DNA of 14,949 bases, from the NCBI GenBank assembly GCA_002432795.1, contig DJGU01000004.1, positions 31,685 to 46,633 of the forward strand, read 5' to 3'. This document shows positions 5,665 to 13,327 of this stretch, piece by piece (within the stretch, counting starts at the first letter, position 1; every line of letters starts with the position of its first letter). The stretch is from Anaerolineaceae bacterium UBA5838. Its GTDB lineage: Bacteria; Chloroflexota; Anaerolineae; Anaerolineales; Anaerolineaceae. A program made the translations under genes and the position numbers. Below the pieces are notes generated by a model that had not been told where the DNA came from, did not search any database, and was given only the letters and a program-made list of their open reading frames with translations.

Positions 5665-7031
5665 TGAGAAAGAACGCTAAACAAACTTTTCGCCAGCGGC
5701 TTAAGCCGCGCTCTGCCTGGCGCAAACCTTGGATTTTTCCAACCCTAATAGCGGTTGGGTTTCTGTTACTTGCGGGCATCTACCAGATTCCTGCAATCCA
5801 CGATCGCGCCTATTTCTATCTCGCCAGCGCGCGTGCCAGAATTTATTATTTCCTCAAACCGCCGGCTGCCGAAGTCTTTGAGCCCACTCAGCAGGGCACC
5901 CTGGATGCCAGTGTTTTTGCCACCCTGACAGCCATGGCTCCTACTGCTACGCTTACCCCATTGCCCACCCATACGCCAACTATTGAGCCTACGGCTGAAT
6001 TTACTTCCACCCCCACCATTACCCCAACGGCGACTCTGGTTCCCACACCCCTGCCGCCGCTTCCTCCATCCGCCATGATTGAGGGCATCGAGCCGGAATA
6101 CCAGGGCTTCAATAATTGCGGGCCAACCAACCTGGCGATGGCTTTACGCTTCTGGGGATGGGAAGGCACACAGAAAACGACTGAAGAAGTGCTTAAGCCC
6201 TTCATCAAGGACCGCAACGTCATGCCCTATGAGATGCTGGGCTATGTGCAGGAACAAACTGAGCTCAATGGCATTGTACGCTACGGCGGAGACCTTGACC
6301 TGGTGAAACGGCTGGTCGCATCCGGATTCCCGGTGATCATAGAGCGCGGTTACGATGACCGGAATGAAGGCTGGATGGGGCACTACGGGTTGATCGTCGG
6401 TTATGACGATAAGCTTCAGGAAGTAACCATCCCCGACACTTACCTGGGCATGATCAAAATGAGTTACGAAGAGATCACCCGTTATTGGGAGCAGTTTGAT
6501 CGGATCTATTTGGTAATTTTTCCCTATGAACGTCAGCAGGAAGTTTATGACATCCTCGGTGCCCAGATGGATGCTCAATATAACAAAGAATACACACTCG
6601 ACCTGGTCAGCAGCCAGCTCTATAAGCGTGAGGGACTGGATCGCTTCTTTGTCTGGTACAGCCGAGGTTCAATCTGCGTGGAACTAAATGACTACCTGTG
6701 TGCAGGCGAGTCTTATGATGAGGCCTTCCGCATTTACGCGACGCTCAAGGAAGAGGAACGCCCGTGGCGCATGCTCTGGTATCAGACCGGTCCCTATTAT
6801 GCTTATTACTATTTGCAGCGCTACCAAGACTTGTATAATCTGACCAAACAGACCCTCGATAAAACGCCTGAAGATGCCATCCCCGAAACCTGGGTCTGGA
6901 AAGGTCGGGCAGAGGTCAAACTGGGGCTGCGCGATGAGGCAATCGAGAGCTTCAAACAGGCACTTTTCTGGCACCCTGACTGGTGGGTGGCGAAAGATGA
7001 ATTGATCGCGTTGGGCGAAACAGTAAACTGA
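5664..7031 (+). CDS. Membrane-anchored C39-like peptidase with TPR-like tail, paralogue 3
   Basis: A 455-residue protein. A basic N-terminus precedes a TM helix (about 23-41). Then come the juxtamembrane block with YYFLKPP, QQGTLDASVFATLTAMAP (76-93), a long Thr/Pro-rich spacer (94-135), a C39-like domain (about 138-290) and a TPR-like tail (about 325-440). The catalytic set is intact: Gln147, Cys152 (NNCGPTN), His240 (GWMGHYGLI) and Asp258 (TIPDT). It has its own leaderless-type promoter, which suggests expression can be uncoupled from genes 1 and 2. A methyltransferase gene starts 3 nt after its stop. The extracytoplasmic location is inferred from topology. Function within the family is unknown; processing of surface or secreted peptides is one possibility. 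Confidence 0.88.
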   Translation: MRKNAKQTFRQRLKPRSAWRKPWIFPTLIAVGFLLLAGIYQIPAIHDRAYFYLASARARIYYFLKPPAAEVFEPTQQGTLDASVFATLTAMAPTATLTPLPTHTPTIEPTAEFTSTPTITPTATLVPTPLPPLPPSAMIEGIEPEYQGFNNCGPTNLAMALRFWGWEGTQKTTEEVLKPFIKDRNVMPYEMLGYVQEQTELNGIVRYGGDLDLVKRLVASGFPVIIERGYDDRNEGWMGHYGLIVGYDDKLQEVTIPDTYLGMIKMSYEEITRYWEQFDRIYLVIFPYERQQEVYDILGAQMDAQYNKEYTLDLVSSQLYKREGLDRFFVWYSRGSICVELNDYLCAGESYDEAFRIYATLKEEERPWRMLWYQTGPYYAYYYLQRYQDLYNLTKQTLDKTPEDAIPETWVWKGRAEVKLGLRDEAIESFKQALFWHPDWWVAKDELIALGETVN

Positions 7032-7034
7032 TCT

Positions 7035-7814
7035 ATGGAGAACAGGGTTATGGAGAATTACGTGGCCTACAATGCCCGCATGTGGGACGCCTGGAGCGAA
7101 GATCACAACACCTGGTCAATCCCTCTGACCCCCGAGCGGTTCCAGCAGGCAAAAAACAGTCCAATTGAGTTTGTTCTCACGCCCACAAAGAATGTTCCCC
7201 TCAGCTGGTTTGAAGGCGTTGGTAAGGACGTGTTGGGACTGGCAAGCGGCGGTGGGCAGCAAGGGCCTGTGATGGCGGCGCACGACTACCGTGTGACCAT
7301 CCTGGATAACTCCATGCGCCAATTGCAGTCTGAAAGAATGGTAGCAGAGCGTGAGGATTATCCGCTCCTGGCAACTCAAGCCGATATGACCGTGCCCTTT
7401 CCATTCAAAGACGAGAGTTTTGATGTGATCATCCACCCGGTCTCAAATTGCTACATTGAGGACTTGCAGCCAACCTGGAATGAGTGTTACCGTGTGCTCA
7501 GGCACGGCGGGGTCGTGATGGCAGGTTGGACCAATCCGATTCTGTATATGTTCGAAGACGAAGCGCTTGAAAATCCCGATTTGCCGCTTATTGTCCGCAA
7601 TAAACTGCCCTATAACGGCAGGCTGGAAGTGGAAAAGGGCGGGGAATTGAGATTCGATACGGGCTATCAGTTCAGTCACACATTGGAAGCACAGATCGGG
7701 GGGCAGCTTAAGGCGGGCTTTCTTCTCAAAGATTTCTACGAAGACTCTGACCCCGGGATCCACCTGGGGGATTACACCAGTCTTTTTGCCGCAAGCCTGG
7801 CAGTGAAACTTTAG
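7035..7814 (+). CDS. Class I SAM-dependent methyltransferase
   Basis: A 259-residue protein with a Rossmann-type methyltransferase core. Motif I is VLGLASGGGQ (66-75), the acidic residue at the end of strand 2 is Asp91 in VTILDNS, and DMTVPFPFKDESFDVII (117-133) matches the motif II/III region of Methyltransf_11 proteins. The N-terminus (YNARMWDAWSE) and the C-terminal lid are not diagnostic, so the methyl acceptor cannot be named. It starts 3 nt after the peptidase paralogue 3 stop and is probably translated with it. A second in-frame ATG at 7050, preceded by ACAGGG, is an equally plausible start. Whether it serves the peptidases or simply shares their transcript is not clear. Confidence 0.88.
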   Translation: MENRVMENYVAYNARMWDAWSEDHNTWSIPLTPERFQQAKNSPIEFVLTPTKNVPLSWFEGVGKDVLGLASGGGQQGPVMAAHDYRVTILDNSMRQLQSERMVAEREDYPLLATQADMTVPFPFKDESFDVIIHPVSNCYIEDLQPTWNECYRVLRHGGVVMAGWTNPILYMFEDEALENPDLPLIVRNKLPYNGRLEVEKGGELRFDTGYQFSHTLEAQIGGQLKAGFLLKDFYEDSDPGIHLGDYTSLFAASLAVKL

Positions 7815-7918
7815 AAGCGACCCTGACCTGGCAGATTAAAGACCAGGCGAGGTCCCACTCAGCTTTGCTTCGGGGATAATAAACGCCAATACGATCAAAA
7901 GATCCTGGCCAATCGGTC

Positions 7919-8437
7919 TTATCTCATCTTTTCAGGGTAATTCTTGAGCAGTTCCTGACCGGGCATCAGGATCGCTTTTGGCTCGCAGACGCTCTTACAA
8001 AAACAGCAGCCCACCATGCACAAAAACGGTTCCGCCACCCAGATCTTGCCATTCTCATCGCGTTCGTAGACCTCGCGCGCGCACAGATCCAAACATGCGC
8101 CGCAGTCGTTACATAACACCTCCGAGATGGTGGGAAACCAGGGGATTTGCTCACGCGGATAACCGCGCCAGGTGCCATAGTCGCGCGCGACGATCGCTTT
8201 GCCGGTACGCCGGCGTTGATAATAGCGCTGGTATTCCAACGTTAGCGCGTTGGCGTAATCCTGCATCGCTGGTTTGGGAATGAAATTGTTTTGCCTTACC
8301 CCATTTACAAGATGCTCTTGGATATCCTGCTGGCTTGGGATTAATCCCTCTTCGTACAATGCCGAAAAGAGTTCTTCAAGTCCCAGCAAACCTGCTGGTT
8401 GCCCACCGATTTGGAGCATGCGGTAGCTGAGTGCCAT
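7919..8437 (-). CDS. Ferredoxin-like protein with two 4Fe-4S motifs
   Basis: A 172-residue protein. The C-terminal part carries two cysteine sets: Cys109/112/115/119 (CNDCGACLDLC) and Cys140/144/147/151 in LCMVGCCFCKSVC. These fit two 4Fe-4S clusters, with one extra residue between the first two cysteines of the second set and an additional Cys145. The N-terminal 100 residues (opening MALSYRMLQIGGQPAGLLGL) are predicted mostly helical and were not recognised. It lies 11 nt after sufE on the same strand, so it is probably the last gene of a sufS-sufE transcript and may receive or transfer electrons for Fe-S assembly, or be a client. The frame is open to a TTG at 8470 overlapping sufE; the ATG at 8437 is preferred. 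Confidence 0.82.
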   Translation of the reverse strand: MALSYRMLQIGGQPAGLLGLEELFSALYEEGLIPSQQDIQEHLVNGVRQNNFIPKPAMQDYANALTLEYQRYYQRRRTGKAIVARDYGTWRGYPREQIPWFPTISEVLCNDCGACLDLCAREVYERDENGKIWVAEPFLCMVGCCFCKSVCEPKAILMPGQELLKNYPEKMR

Positions 8438-8448
8438 AACGATCCCGA

Positions 8449-8874
8449 TCAACCGCCTTTTGCCAGGCAATCCAAGGCTTCAGCCTTAAGGTGCGCCACC
8501 ATGGCGGTGAGCCCGTTGCTGCGCTGGGAGGAGATGTGGCGCCAGAGGCCGAGCTCCTCAAACACGCTCAACTCCGCTTCGAGCACCTCTTTGGCAGGCT
8601 GGTTATTCAGTAACTTATAAAGCATTGCCACCATGCCCTTCACCACCAGCGAATCGCTGTCAGCCTCAAAAACCATGATACCGTCCTGGCACTTCACATC
8701 AAACCAGACGCTTGACTGGCAGCCCTTCACCAGGTTTTCGTCCACCTTGCTTTCGGGCTTCATCGCGGGCATGTCCATGCCCATTTCGATCAGATATTCA
8801 TATTTTTCTTCCCAGTTCGCAAGCAGGGAAAAATCATCACTGAGGTCTTTTTGGAGCTCCTGGATACCTGGCAT
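8449..8874 (-). CDS. sufE: SufE-family sulfur acceptor
   Basis: A 141-residue protein of normal SufE length. Cys52 in VKGCQSSVWF is the sulfur-accepting residue that takes persulfide from SufS. The conserved RSNGL segment (about 119-123) and the helical C-terminus also fit the family. SufE stimulates SufS and passes sulfur to the Fe-S scaffold, usually SufBCD, which is not in this window. The start is close to the sufS stop: a GTG at 8880 would overlap it as GTGA, while the ATG at 8874 lies two nt after it with AGAGG upstream. The ATG is preferred. The arrangement implies translational coupling. Confidence 0.92.
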   Translation of the reverse strand: MPGIQELQKDLSDDFSLLANWEEKYEYLIEMGMDMPAMKPESKVDENLVKGCQSSVWFDVKCQDGIMVFEADSDSLVVKGMVAMLYKLLNNQPAKEVLEAELSVFEELGLWRHISSQRSNGLTAMVAHLKAEALDCLAKGG

Positions 8875-8876
8875 AC

Positions 8877-10100
8877 TCACCTCTTTAGCATTTTAATGAT
8901 ACGCCTTACGCCGTCCGCCAGCTTTTCGAGGTCTTCCCGGCTGTTATAAAGCGCCAGGGAAGCCCGCACTGTGCCGCTGATGTGCAGGGCATCCATGATT
9001 GGTTGGGTGCAGTGCTGACCGGTGCGCACGGCGATGCCCATCGTGTCGAGCAGTACGCCCATGTCGTAGTGCTGAATGCCATTCACATTAAAGGGCAAAA
9101 TGCCTGAACGATGCGACGGAGAGCCATAAATGACCAGGTCAGGGATCTCTGCCAGAAGATTCAACCCGTAAGTGAGCAGATCCTCTTCGTAATTTTGTAA
9201 CTCAAGCGGATCAAACTGCTTCAGGTAATCTATGGCAACGCCCAGCCCGATTGCCTGCGCCACATTGGGCGTGCCGGCTTCAAATTTATAAGGCAGAACG
9301 TTAAAAGTAACCTTCTCGGGGGTCACATTATCGATCATCTCGCCGCCGCTTAGGAAGGGAGGCAATGCTTCCAGCCATTTTTCCTTGCCGTAGAAGATGC
9401 CAATTCCCATCGGTCCGTACATTTTGTGACCCGAAAAAACATAAAAATCGGCATCCATGCTCTGCACATCATGCGCGATATGCTGCACAGACTGGGCAGC
9501 ATCCACCAGCACGGGGACTTCGTGGGCGTGGGCAAGACGAATGATTTCCTCAACTGGATTGACTGTGCCAAGAGAATTAGAGACATGGTTGACGGCTACC
9601 AGGCGGGTCTTTTCGTTGAGCATGCGCTCAAACAGCGCCAGGTCGAGCTCGCCGTGCTCGTTGAAGGGCAGAATGCGGAACGTTGCTCTACGTCTAAGGC
9701 ACATTTGTTGCCAGGGAACGTAGTTGCTGTGGTGCTCAAGTTGCGTGACGATGACCTCATCACCAGCCTGCACAAACTTCTCGCCATAGGTATAAGCCAG
9801 CAGGTTGACCGATTCAGTCGTACCTCGGGTGAAGATCACCTCATGGTTGCGTTCCGCATTGATATACCCTGCCACTTTCCGCCTGGCTCCCTCATACGCT
9901 TCGGTAGCCTGTACCGCCAGAGAGTGGTTGCCGCGATGGATATTGGCATTCAGACGGGTGTAATAATCGACAAGCGCGTCGATTGCCACCTGGGGCTTTT
10001 GCGTGGTGGCAGCATTGTCCAGGTAGACCAGCGGGTGGTCATTGACACTTTGCTTCAAAATAGGAAAATCAGCTCTTGCGCTGTGGATGTCTTTAGTCAT
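8877..10100 (-). CDS. sufS: SufS-type cysteine desulfurase
   Basis: A 407-residue class V aminotransferase-fold enzyme that uses PLP to remove sulfur from L-cysteine as an enzyme-bound persulfide. Landmarks are LDNAATTQKP (27-36), NIHRGNHSLA (53-62), the PLP-contacting DAAQS (200-204), the Schiff-base lysine Lys226 in SGHKMYGP, and the catalytic Cys364 in RTGQHCTQP. The group II desulfurase signature usually reads RTGHHCAQ, so the His-to-Gln and Ala-to-Thr changes are minor variations. An AAGGA motif precedes the ATG. It is the first gene of a sufS-sufE-ferredoxin cluster, divergent from phoB. No sufBCD genes are nearby here. Confidence 0.95.
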   Translation of the reverse strand: MTKDIHSARADFPILKQSVNDHPLVYLDNAATTQKPQVAIDALVDYYTRLNANIHRGNHSLAVQATEAYEGARRKVAGYINAERNHEVIFTRGTTESVNLLAYTYGEKFVQAGDEVIVTQLEHHSNYVPWQQMCLRRRATFRILPFNEHGELDLALFERMLNEKTRLVAVNHVSNSLGTVNPVEEIIRLAHAHEVPVLVDAAQSVQHIAHDVQSMDADFYVFSGHKMYGPMGIGIFYGKEKWLEALPPFLSGGEMIDNVTPEKVTFNVLPYKFEAGTPNVAQAIGLGVAIDYLKQFDPLELQNYEEDLLTYGLNLLAEIPDLVIYGSPSHRSGILPFNVNGIQHYDMGVLLDTMGIAVRTGQHCTQPIMDALHISGTVRASLALYNSREDLEKLADGVRRIIKMLKR

Positions 10101-10195
10101 AGTTATTCCTTAAGGTGCTTTGATTTTACCATTGCCGCGGGGCGAAGATGCGGCTTGTAACGCTCGGAGAGCCAGGCGGAATGTGATGGGTGTGT

Positions 10196-10212
10196 GTTAA
10201 ATCGTTAAAAAG
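10196..10212 (+). promoter_or_regulatory. GTTAA direct-repeat element A upstream of phoB
   Basis: Two GTTAAA half-sites sit 8 bp apart, start to start, in a 17-bp element. It matches element B (10275-10291) at 13 of 17 positions. It lies about 55-70 bp before the candidate phoB transcription start, an activator-like position. PhoB-family regulators bind direct repeats, so autoregulation is possible, but the 8-bp period differs from the 11-bp period of well-known Pho boxes. Confidence 0.3.
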
Positions 10213-10245
10213 AAGTAAAGATTGGGTTATCACTTGAACATAAGG

Positions 10246-10273
10246 CTGAACATTATTAGCTTTGGGATACAAT
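10246..10273 (+). promoter_or_regulatory. phoB: Candidate phoB promoter
   Basis: CTGAAC (10246-10251) and TACAAT (10268-10273) are separated by 16 bp and lie 50 nt before the phoB start. Both boxes are imperfect matches to sigma70 consensus, and two GTTAA direct-repeat elements flank the site. Confidence 0.35.
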
Positions 10274-10274
10274 T

Positions 10275-10291
10275 GTTAACAAGTTAAATAG
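10275..10291 (+). promoter_or_regulatory. GTTAA direct-repeat element B upstream of phoB
   Basis: GTTAA repeats 8 bp apart, as in element A. The element lies directly downstream of the candidate -10 box and so covers the expected transcription start. An occupant here would more likely repress than activate. Confidence 0.3.
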
Positions 10292-10323
10292 CGTTTCTTT
10301 TTGTTTGACGTACTGGAGGAAGT

Positions 10324-11034
10324 ATGGCTGAAAAGATATTGGTTGTAGACGATGAGATATCCCTGCAGGAAACCTTAACCTACAATCTTAAAAAAGAAGG
10401 TTACTTAGTTGAAGTGGCTGGGGATGGTATCGCCGCGCTGGAGCTTTTCAGGAGCTCCAAGCCGGATCTGGTCATTCTGGACGTCATGCTGCCCGGAATG
10501 GATGGCTTTGAAATCTGCCGCACACTGCGCCAGGAATCCAACACACCTGTGTTAATGCTGACTGCCCGTGACGATGAAATTGATCGGGTGGTTGGCTTGG
10601 AGGTTGGAGCTGATGATTACTTACCCAAACCCTTCAGCATGCGCGAGCTGATTGCGCGCGTGAAGGCGCTGCTGCGGCGTGTTCGTCTGATCCGCGAGGA
10701 GGTCGGTACTGCCGCGCAGGATGCCAACCAACCCAAGACGCTTGTTTTTGGGAATCTCGAAATTGACCTCAGCCGGCGGGAAGTCCGCCTGGATGGGAAA
10801 GCCCTGCCGTGTAAACCTAAGGAATTCGAGCTGCTGACTTTTATGGGCCAGCACAAAGGTCGTGTGCTCACCCGCGAACTGATCCTTGAGCGCGTTTGGG
10901 GTTGGGGGTATGTGGGCGACTCACGCACGGTGGATGTGCACATTCGCTGGCTGCGTGAAAAAATTGAGACTGTCCCTGAGACTCCCCAGAGAATTATCAC
11001 GGTCCGTGGGGCAGGTTACCGCTTCGAAGGGTAG
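10324..11034 (+). CDS. phoB: PhoB-type response regulator
   Basis: A 236-residue OmpR/PhoB-family regulator. The receiver domain (1-120) has the acidic pair Asp9/Asp10, phosphoacceptor Asp53 in ILDVMLPGMDG, Thr80 and Lys102 in LPKPF. A linker is followed by a winged-helix DNA-binding domain (about 138-236) with the wing and recognition-helix pattern VLTRELILERVWG and SRTVDVHIRWLREKI. The start is supported by GGAGGAAGT just upstream. It sits 8 nt before a histidine kinase and upstream of phoU, which favours a phosphate-response role over other OmpR-family roles. The Pst transporter genes are not visible, so the symbol rests on context and similarity. Confidence 0.9.
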   Translation: MAEKILVVDDEISLQETLTYNLKKEGYLVEVAGDGIAALELFRSSKPDLVILDVMLPGMDGFEICRTLRQESNTPVLMLTARDDEIDRVVGLEVGADDYLPKPFSMRELIARVKALLRRVRLIREEVGTAAQDANQPKTLVFGNLEIDLSRREVRLDGKALPCKPKEFELLTFMGQHKGRVLTRELILERVWGWGYVGDSRTVDVHIRWLREKIETVPETPQRIITVRGAGYRFEG

Positions 11035-11042
11035 AACAAATT

Positions 11043-12473
11043 ATGAAAATGCGCATCCATTCGCGCATTGCCTGGCCTTTTGTTCTGACGCTGGTGCTAA
11101 CGCTGGTGGTCTGGTTGGTTGCCTTGCCATTGCTCGAACAAAGCGCTTACCAAAAAGCTCTCACAAATAATGAACCAGTAGACCTCTCGTTTGTTCACAA
11201 TGCGGCTTTTCTAATTTCATTGGTTGGTTTAATCGCGGGTTTGAGCATCAGTCTGATTCATACCAACCGTTATGTTGACGATCTGAAGACCCTCACCGAA
11301 GCTGCCAAAGAGCTTGGTGAAGGCAAATATCAAGAGATAGATTTGCTTCCGATGCAGAATTCACTGCGTGAGATGGGCGAGTTGCGGGAAGCTTTGCAAA
11401 AAACCGCTCGCCAAATTGAAGACCAGATTGCAGACCTTTCCAAGGAACGCGCTATGCTCTCGGCGGTACTGGGGCAAATGACCGACGGCGTCCTCATTGC
11501 TGACAACAGCGGCAGGGTGCAATTGCTAAATAAAGAAGCAGAAAAGTTATTCATGGTAAAAGAACGGGATGCACTGGGGCGTTCCGTTGTGGAAGTAATG
11601 CGCCATCACCGCTTGGTTGAACTTTGGGAAGAAACACGCAATGGTCCCGCAAAAACCATCACCATGGAAATGGGTGCGATGCATAAGTACCTTCAGGTGG
11701 TTGGTATTCCCCTTGGGGAGGATTTGCCCGGGCGATCCATGCTGCTTTTCCAGGACCTCACCCAAACCCACCGCCTCGAAACTGTCCGACGGGACTTTGT
11801 CTCGAACATCTCTCACGAACTCCGCACTCCGATGGCGGGCTTGAAGGCTATCAGTGAGACTTTGCTGGATGGTGCTCTGGAAGATCCAGTCGTCGCTCGC
11901 AACTTTGTTTTGCGGATGGACAGTGAGGTGGATAATCTCACCCAGATGGTCAACGAACTGCTTGAACTTTCCCGCATCGAAGCAGGGCGGTCCAACTTTG
12001 ATTTTCAGCACATCGAGCCCTGTCAGTTGATCCAAAAACCTGCTGAACGCATGATTTTGCAGGCAGAAAGGGTGGGGGTTACCCTCAGCTATGATTGTCC
12101 GCCTGACCTGCCGCTGGTTTTTGCTGACCCGGAACGGATTTCACAGGTTTTTATCAACCTGATCCATAATGCCATCAAATTTACCTTAAACGGCGGACGA
12201 GTTCATGTAACCGCCTTTCAGGACGGGCAAATGGTAGTTTTCAAAGTCAGCGACAATGGTGTTGGCATCGCGCAGAAGGATATTACCCGCATCTTTGAAC
12301 GCTTCTATAAGGCTGACCGGGCAAGAGCTGGTGGTGGAACCGGCTTGGGTCTTTCGATTTGCAGGCATATTGTTGAAGCCCATGGCGGGATAATCTGGGC
12401 TGAAAGTGTTGAAAATTCCGGTTCCAATTTTTTCTTTTCAATTCCTGTGGTGTATCGTAATAGCCAGAATTAA
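11043..12473 (+). CDS. phoR: PhoR-type sensor histidine kinase
   Basis: A 476-residue membrane kinase. TM1 (about 10-30) and TM2 (about 53-71) enclose only about 22 external residues, too few for a ligand-binding domain. A HAMP-like helix (72-125), a PAS domain (about 135-240) and the catalytic core follow. The core has the H box with His258 in SNISHELRTP, the N box Asn376 in NLIHNAIKF, G1 DNGVGI (404-409), the F box FERF (418-421) and G2 GGGTGLGL (430-437). It should phosphorylate the neighbouring PhoB. The small external loop is typical of PhoR kinases that sense phosphate indirectly through PhoU and Pst. It follows phoB by 8 nt with no strong SD, so translational coupling is likely. Confidence 0.9.
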   Translation: MKMRIHSRIAWPFVLTLVLTLVVWLVALPLLEQSAYQKALTNNEPVDLSFVHNAAFLISLVGLIAGLSISLIHTNRYVDDLKTLTEAAKELGEGKYQEIDLLPMQNSLREMGELREALQKTARQIEDQIADLSKERAMLSAVLGQMTDGVLIADNSGRVQLLNKEAEKLFMVKERDALGRSVVEVMRHHRLVELWEETRNGPAKTITMEMGAMHKYLQVVGIPLGEDLPGRSMLLFQDLTQTHRLETVRRDFVSNISHELRTPMAGLKAISETLLDGALEDPVVARNFVLRMDSEVDNLTQMVNELLELSRIEAGRSNFDFQHIEPCQLIQKPAERMILQAERVGVTLSYDCPPDLPLVFADPERISQVFINLIHNAIKFTLNGGRVHVTAFQDGQMVVFKVSDNGVGIAQKDITRIFERFYKADRARAGGGTGLGLSICRHIVEAHGGIIWAESVENSGSNFFFSIPVVYRNSQN

Positions 12474-12608
12474 CCGTCCTTTTACAGTTTGGCAAAGAAA
12501 CCTTAACCGATTTTTGCGCGGCAGGATGGGAGCCTATGATATAGTAAATTAAGGCAATGTCTGATTTTTTGTGTATCCCCCGAGAGGATTGTGAGGGTCA
12601 AGATGGTA

Positions 12609-12614
12609 TATAAT
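12609..12614 (+). promoter_or_regulatory. phoU: Possible -10 box of an internal phoU promoter
   Basis: A perfect TATAAT lies 32 nt before the phoU ATG, within the 173-nt gap after phoR. No convincing -35 box is visible at 16-18 bp. The large gap compared with phoB-phoR supports separate expression of phoU, but only weakly. Confidence 0.3.
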
Positions 12615-12646
12615 TTTTGGAGATCTCATTTTGCTTTGGAGGCATT

Positions 12647-13327
12647 ATGTCTCGTTTTACCTTAGATCAGGAAATAAAACTTGTCCAGGATGAAATGCTT
12701 CTTTTGGGAAGCCTCGCAGAACAGGCCATCCTGAACGCGGTTGATGCTTTGCGTCGCAGGGATGTTGCTGCCGCAAAATCCATTTATGCTGAAGATCAGA
12801 AAATTAATAGTAAGCATTTTGCCATTGAGAACCACATCCTGATCATTTTTGCCACACAATCCCCGTTGGCTCGGGATTTACGCATTTTGGCTGCCATGCT
12901 TGAAATCATTACTGAGCTGGAGCGTATCGGCGATTACGCCAAGGGTATCGCCAAGGTTGCCATGCGGCTGGCAGATGACGAGACACCCATCCCGATACGT
13001 GAAATTTCGACCATGGCGGATAAGGCCACCTCCATGCTCCACCGTGCTTTGGGCGCCTTCGTCTCGGAAGACCTCGCGGCTGCGTATGCCATCCCCAGGG
13101 AAGACGATGAAGTGGATGAGCTGTACATCACCATCTATCGCAAGATCGTTCAGAATATGATCAAAAACCCAGAGACCATCGACCATACCAACCAGATCCT
13201 CTGGGTCATCCATAATCTTGAACGCACTGCTGACCGGGTGACAAACATCTGCGAGCGCATTGTTTTTATCGTTTCGGGTGAGCTGCTTGAGTTGGACTCT
13301 TCAGATGATGAAGATTTGGATGACTAA
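12647..13327 (+). CDS. phoU: PhoU-family phosphate signalling protein
   Basis: A 226-residue all-helical protein made of two PhoU three-helix repeats. The metal-site-like motifs appear once per repeat: ELERIGDYAKGIAK (about 91-104) and NLERTADRVTNICER (about 190-204). PhoU links the Pst transporter to PhoR and keeps the Pho response off when phosphate is plentiful. The acidic tail DSSDDEDLDD is unusual for the family. The ATG at 12647 follows GGAGG (12638-12642); an upstream in-frame TTG at 12617 would bury that site and is not used. It ends 24 nt before a strong terminator. Confidence 0.92.
   Translation: MSRFTLDQEIKLVQDEMLLLGSLAEQAILNAVDALRRRDVAAAKSIYAEDQKINSKHFAIENHILIIFATQSPLARDLRILAAMLEIITELERIGDYAKGIAKVAMRLADDETPIPIREISTMADKATSMLHRALGAFVSEDLAAAYAIPREDDEVDELYITIYRKIVQNMIKNPETIDHTNQILWVIHNLERTADRVTNICERIVFIVSGELLELDSSDDEDLDD

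Noticed and set aside
2928..7031. Bacteriocin exporter or leader-peptidase (PCAT-type) operon
   Set aside because: The C39-like domains have no fused ABC or TM transporter domain, and no double-glycine precursor peptide is seen nearby.
7896..7918. Possible terminator after the ferredoxin gene (AAGACCG with a loop and GATCTTTT on the minus strand)
   Set aside because: The six-pair stem includes a G-T pair and the T-run is only four bases, which is too weak to call.
8438..8470. TTG start extending the ferredoxin protein into sufE
   Set aside because: It is a rare codon with no SD. The ATG at 8437 gives a tidy 11-nt gap after the sufE stop.
9426..10160. 244-codon plus-strand frame opposite sufS
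   Set aside because: It is wholly antisense to a well-supported sufS and has no ribosome-binding site or domain; it is a mirror frame of a GC-moderate gene.
11547..12035. 162-codon minus-strand frame inside phoR
   Set aside because: It is antisense to the conserved kinase core and shows no domain of its own.
12617..12646. Upstream TTG start for phoU
   Set aside because: It would place the GGAGG at 12638-12642 within the gene and add residues (MEISFCFGGI) unlike PhoU N-termini.
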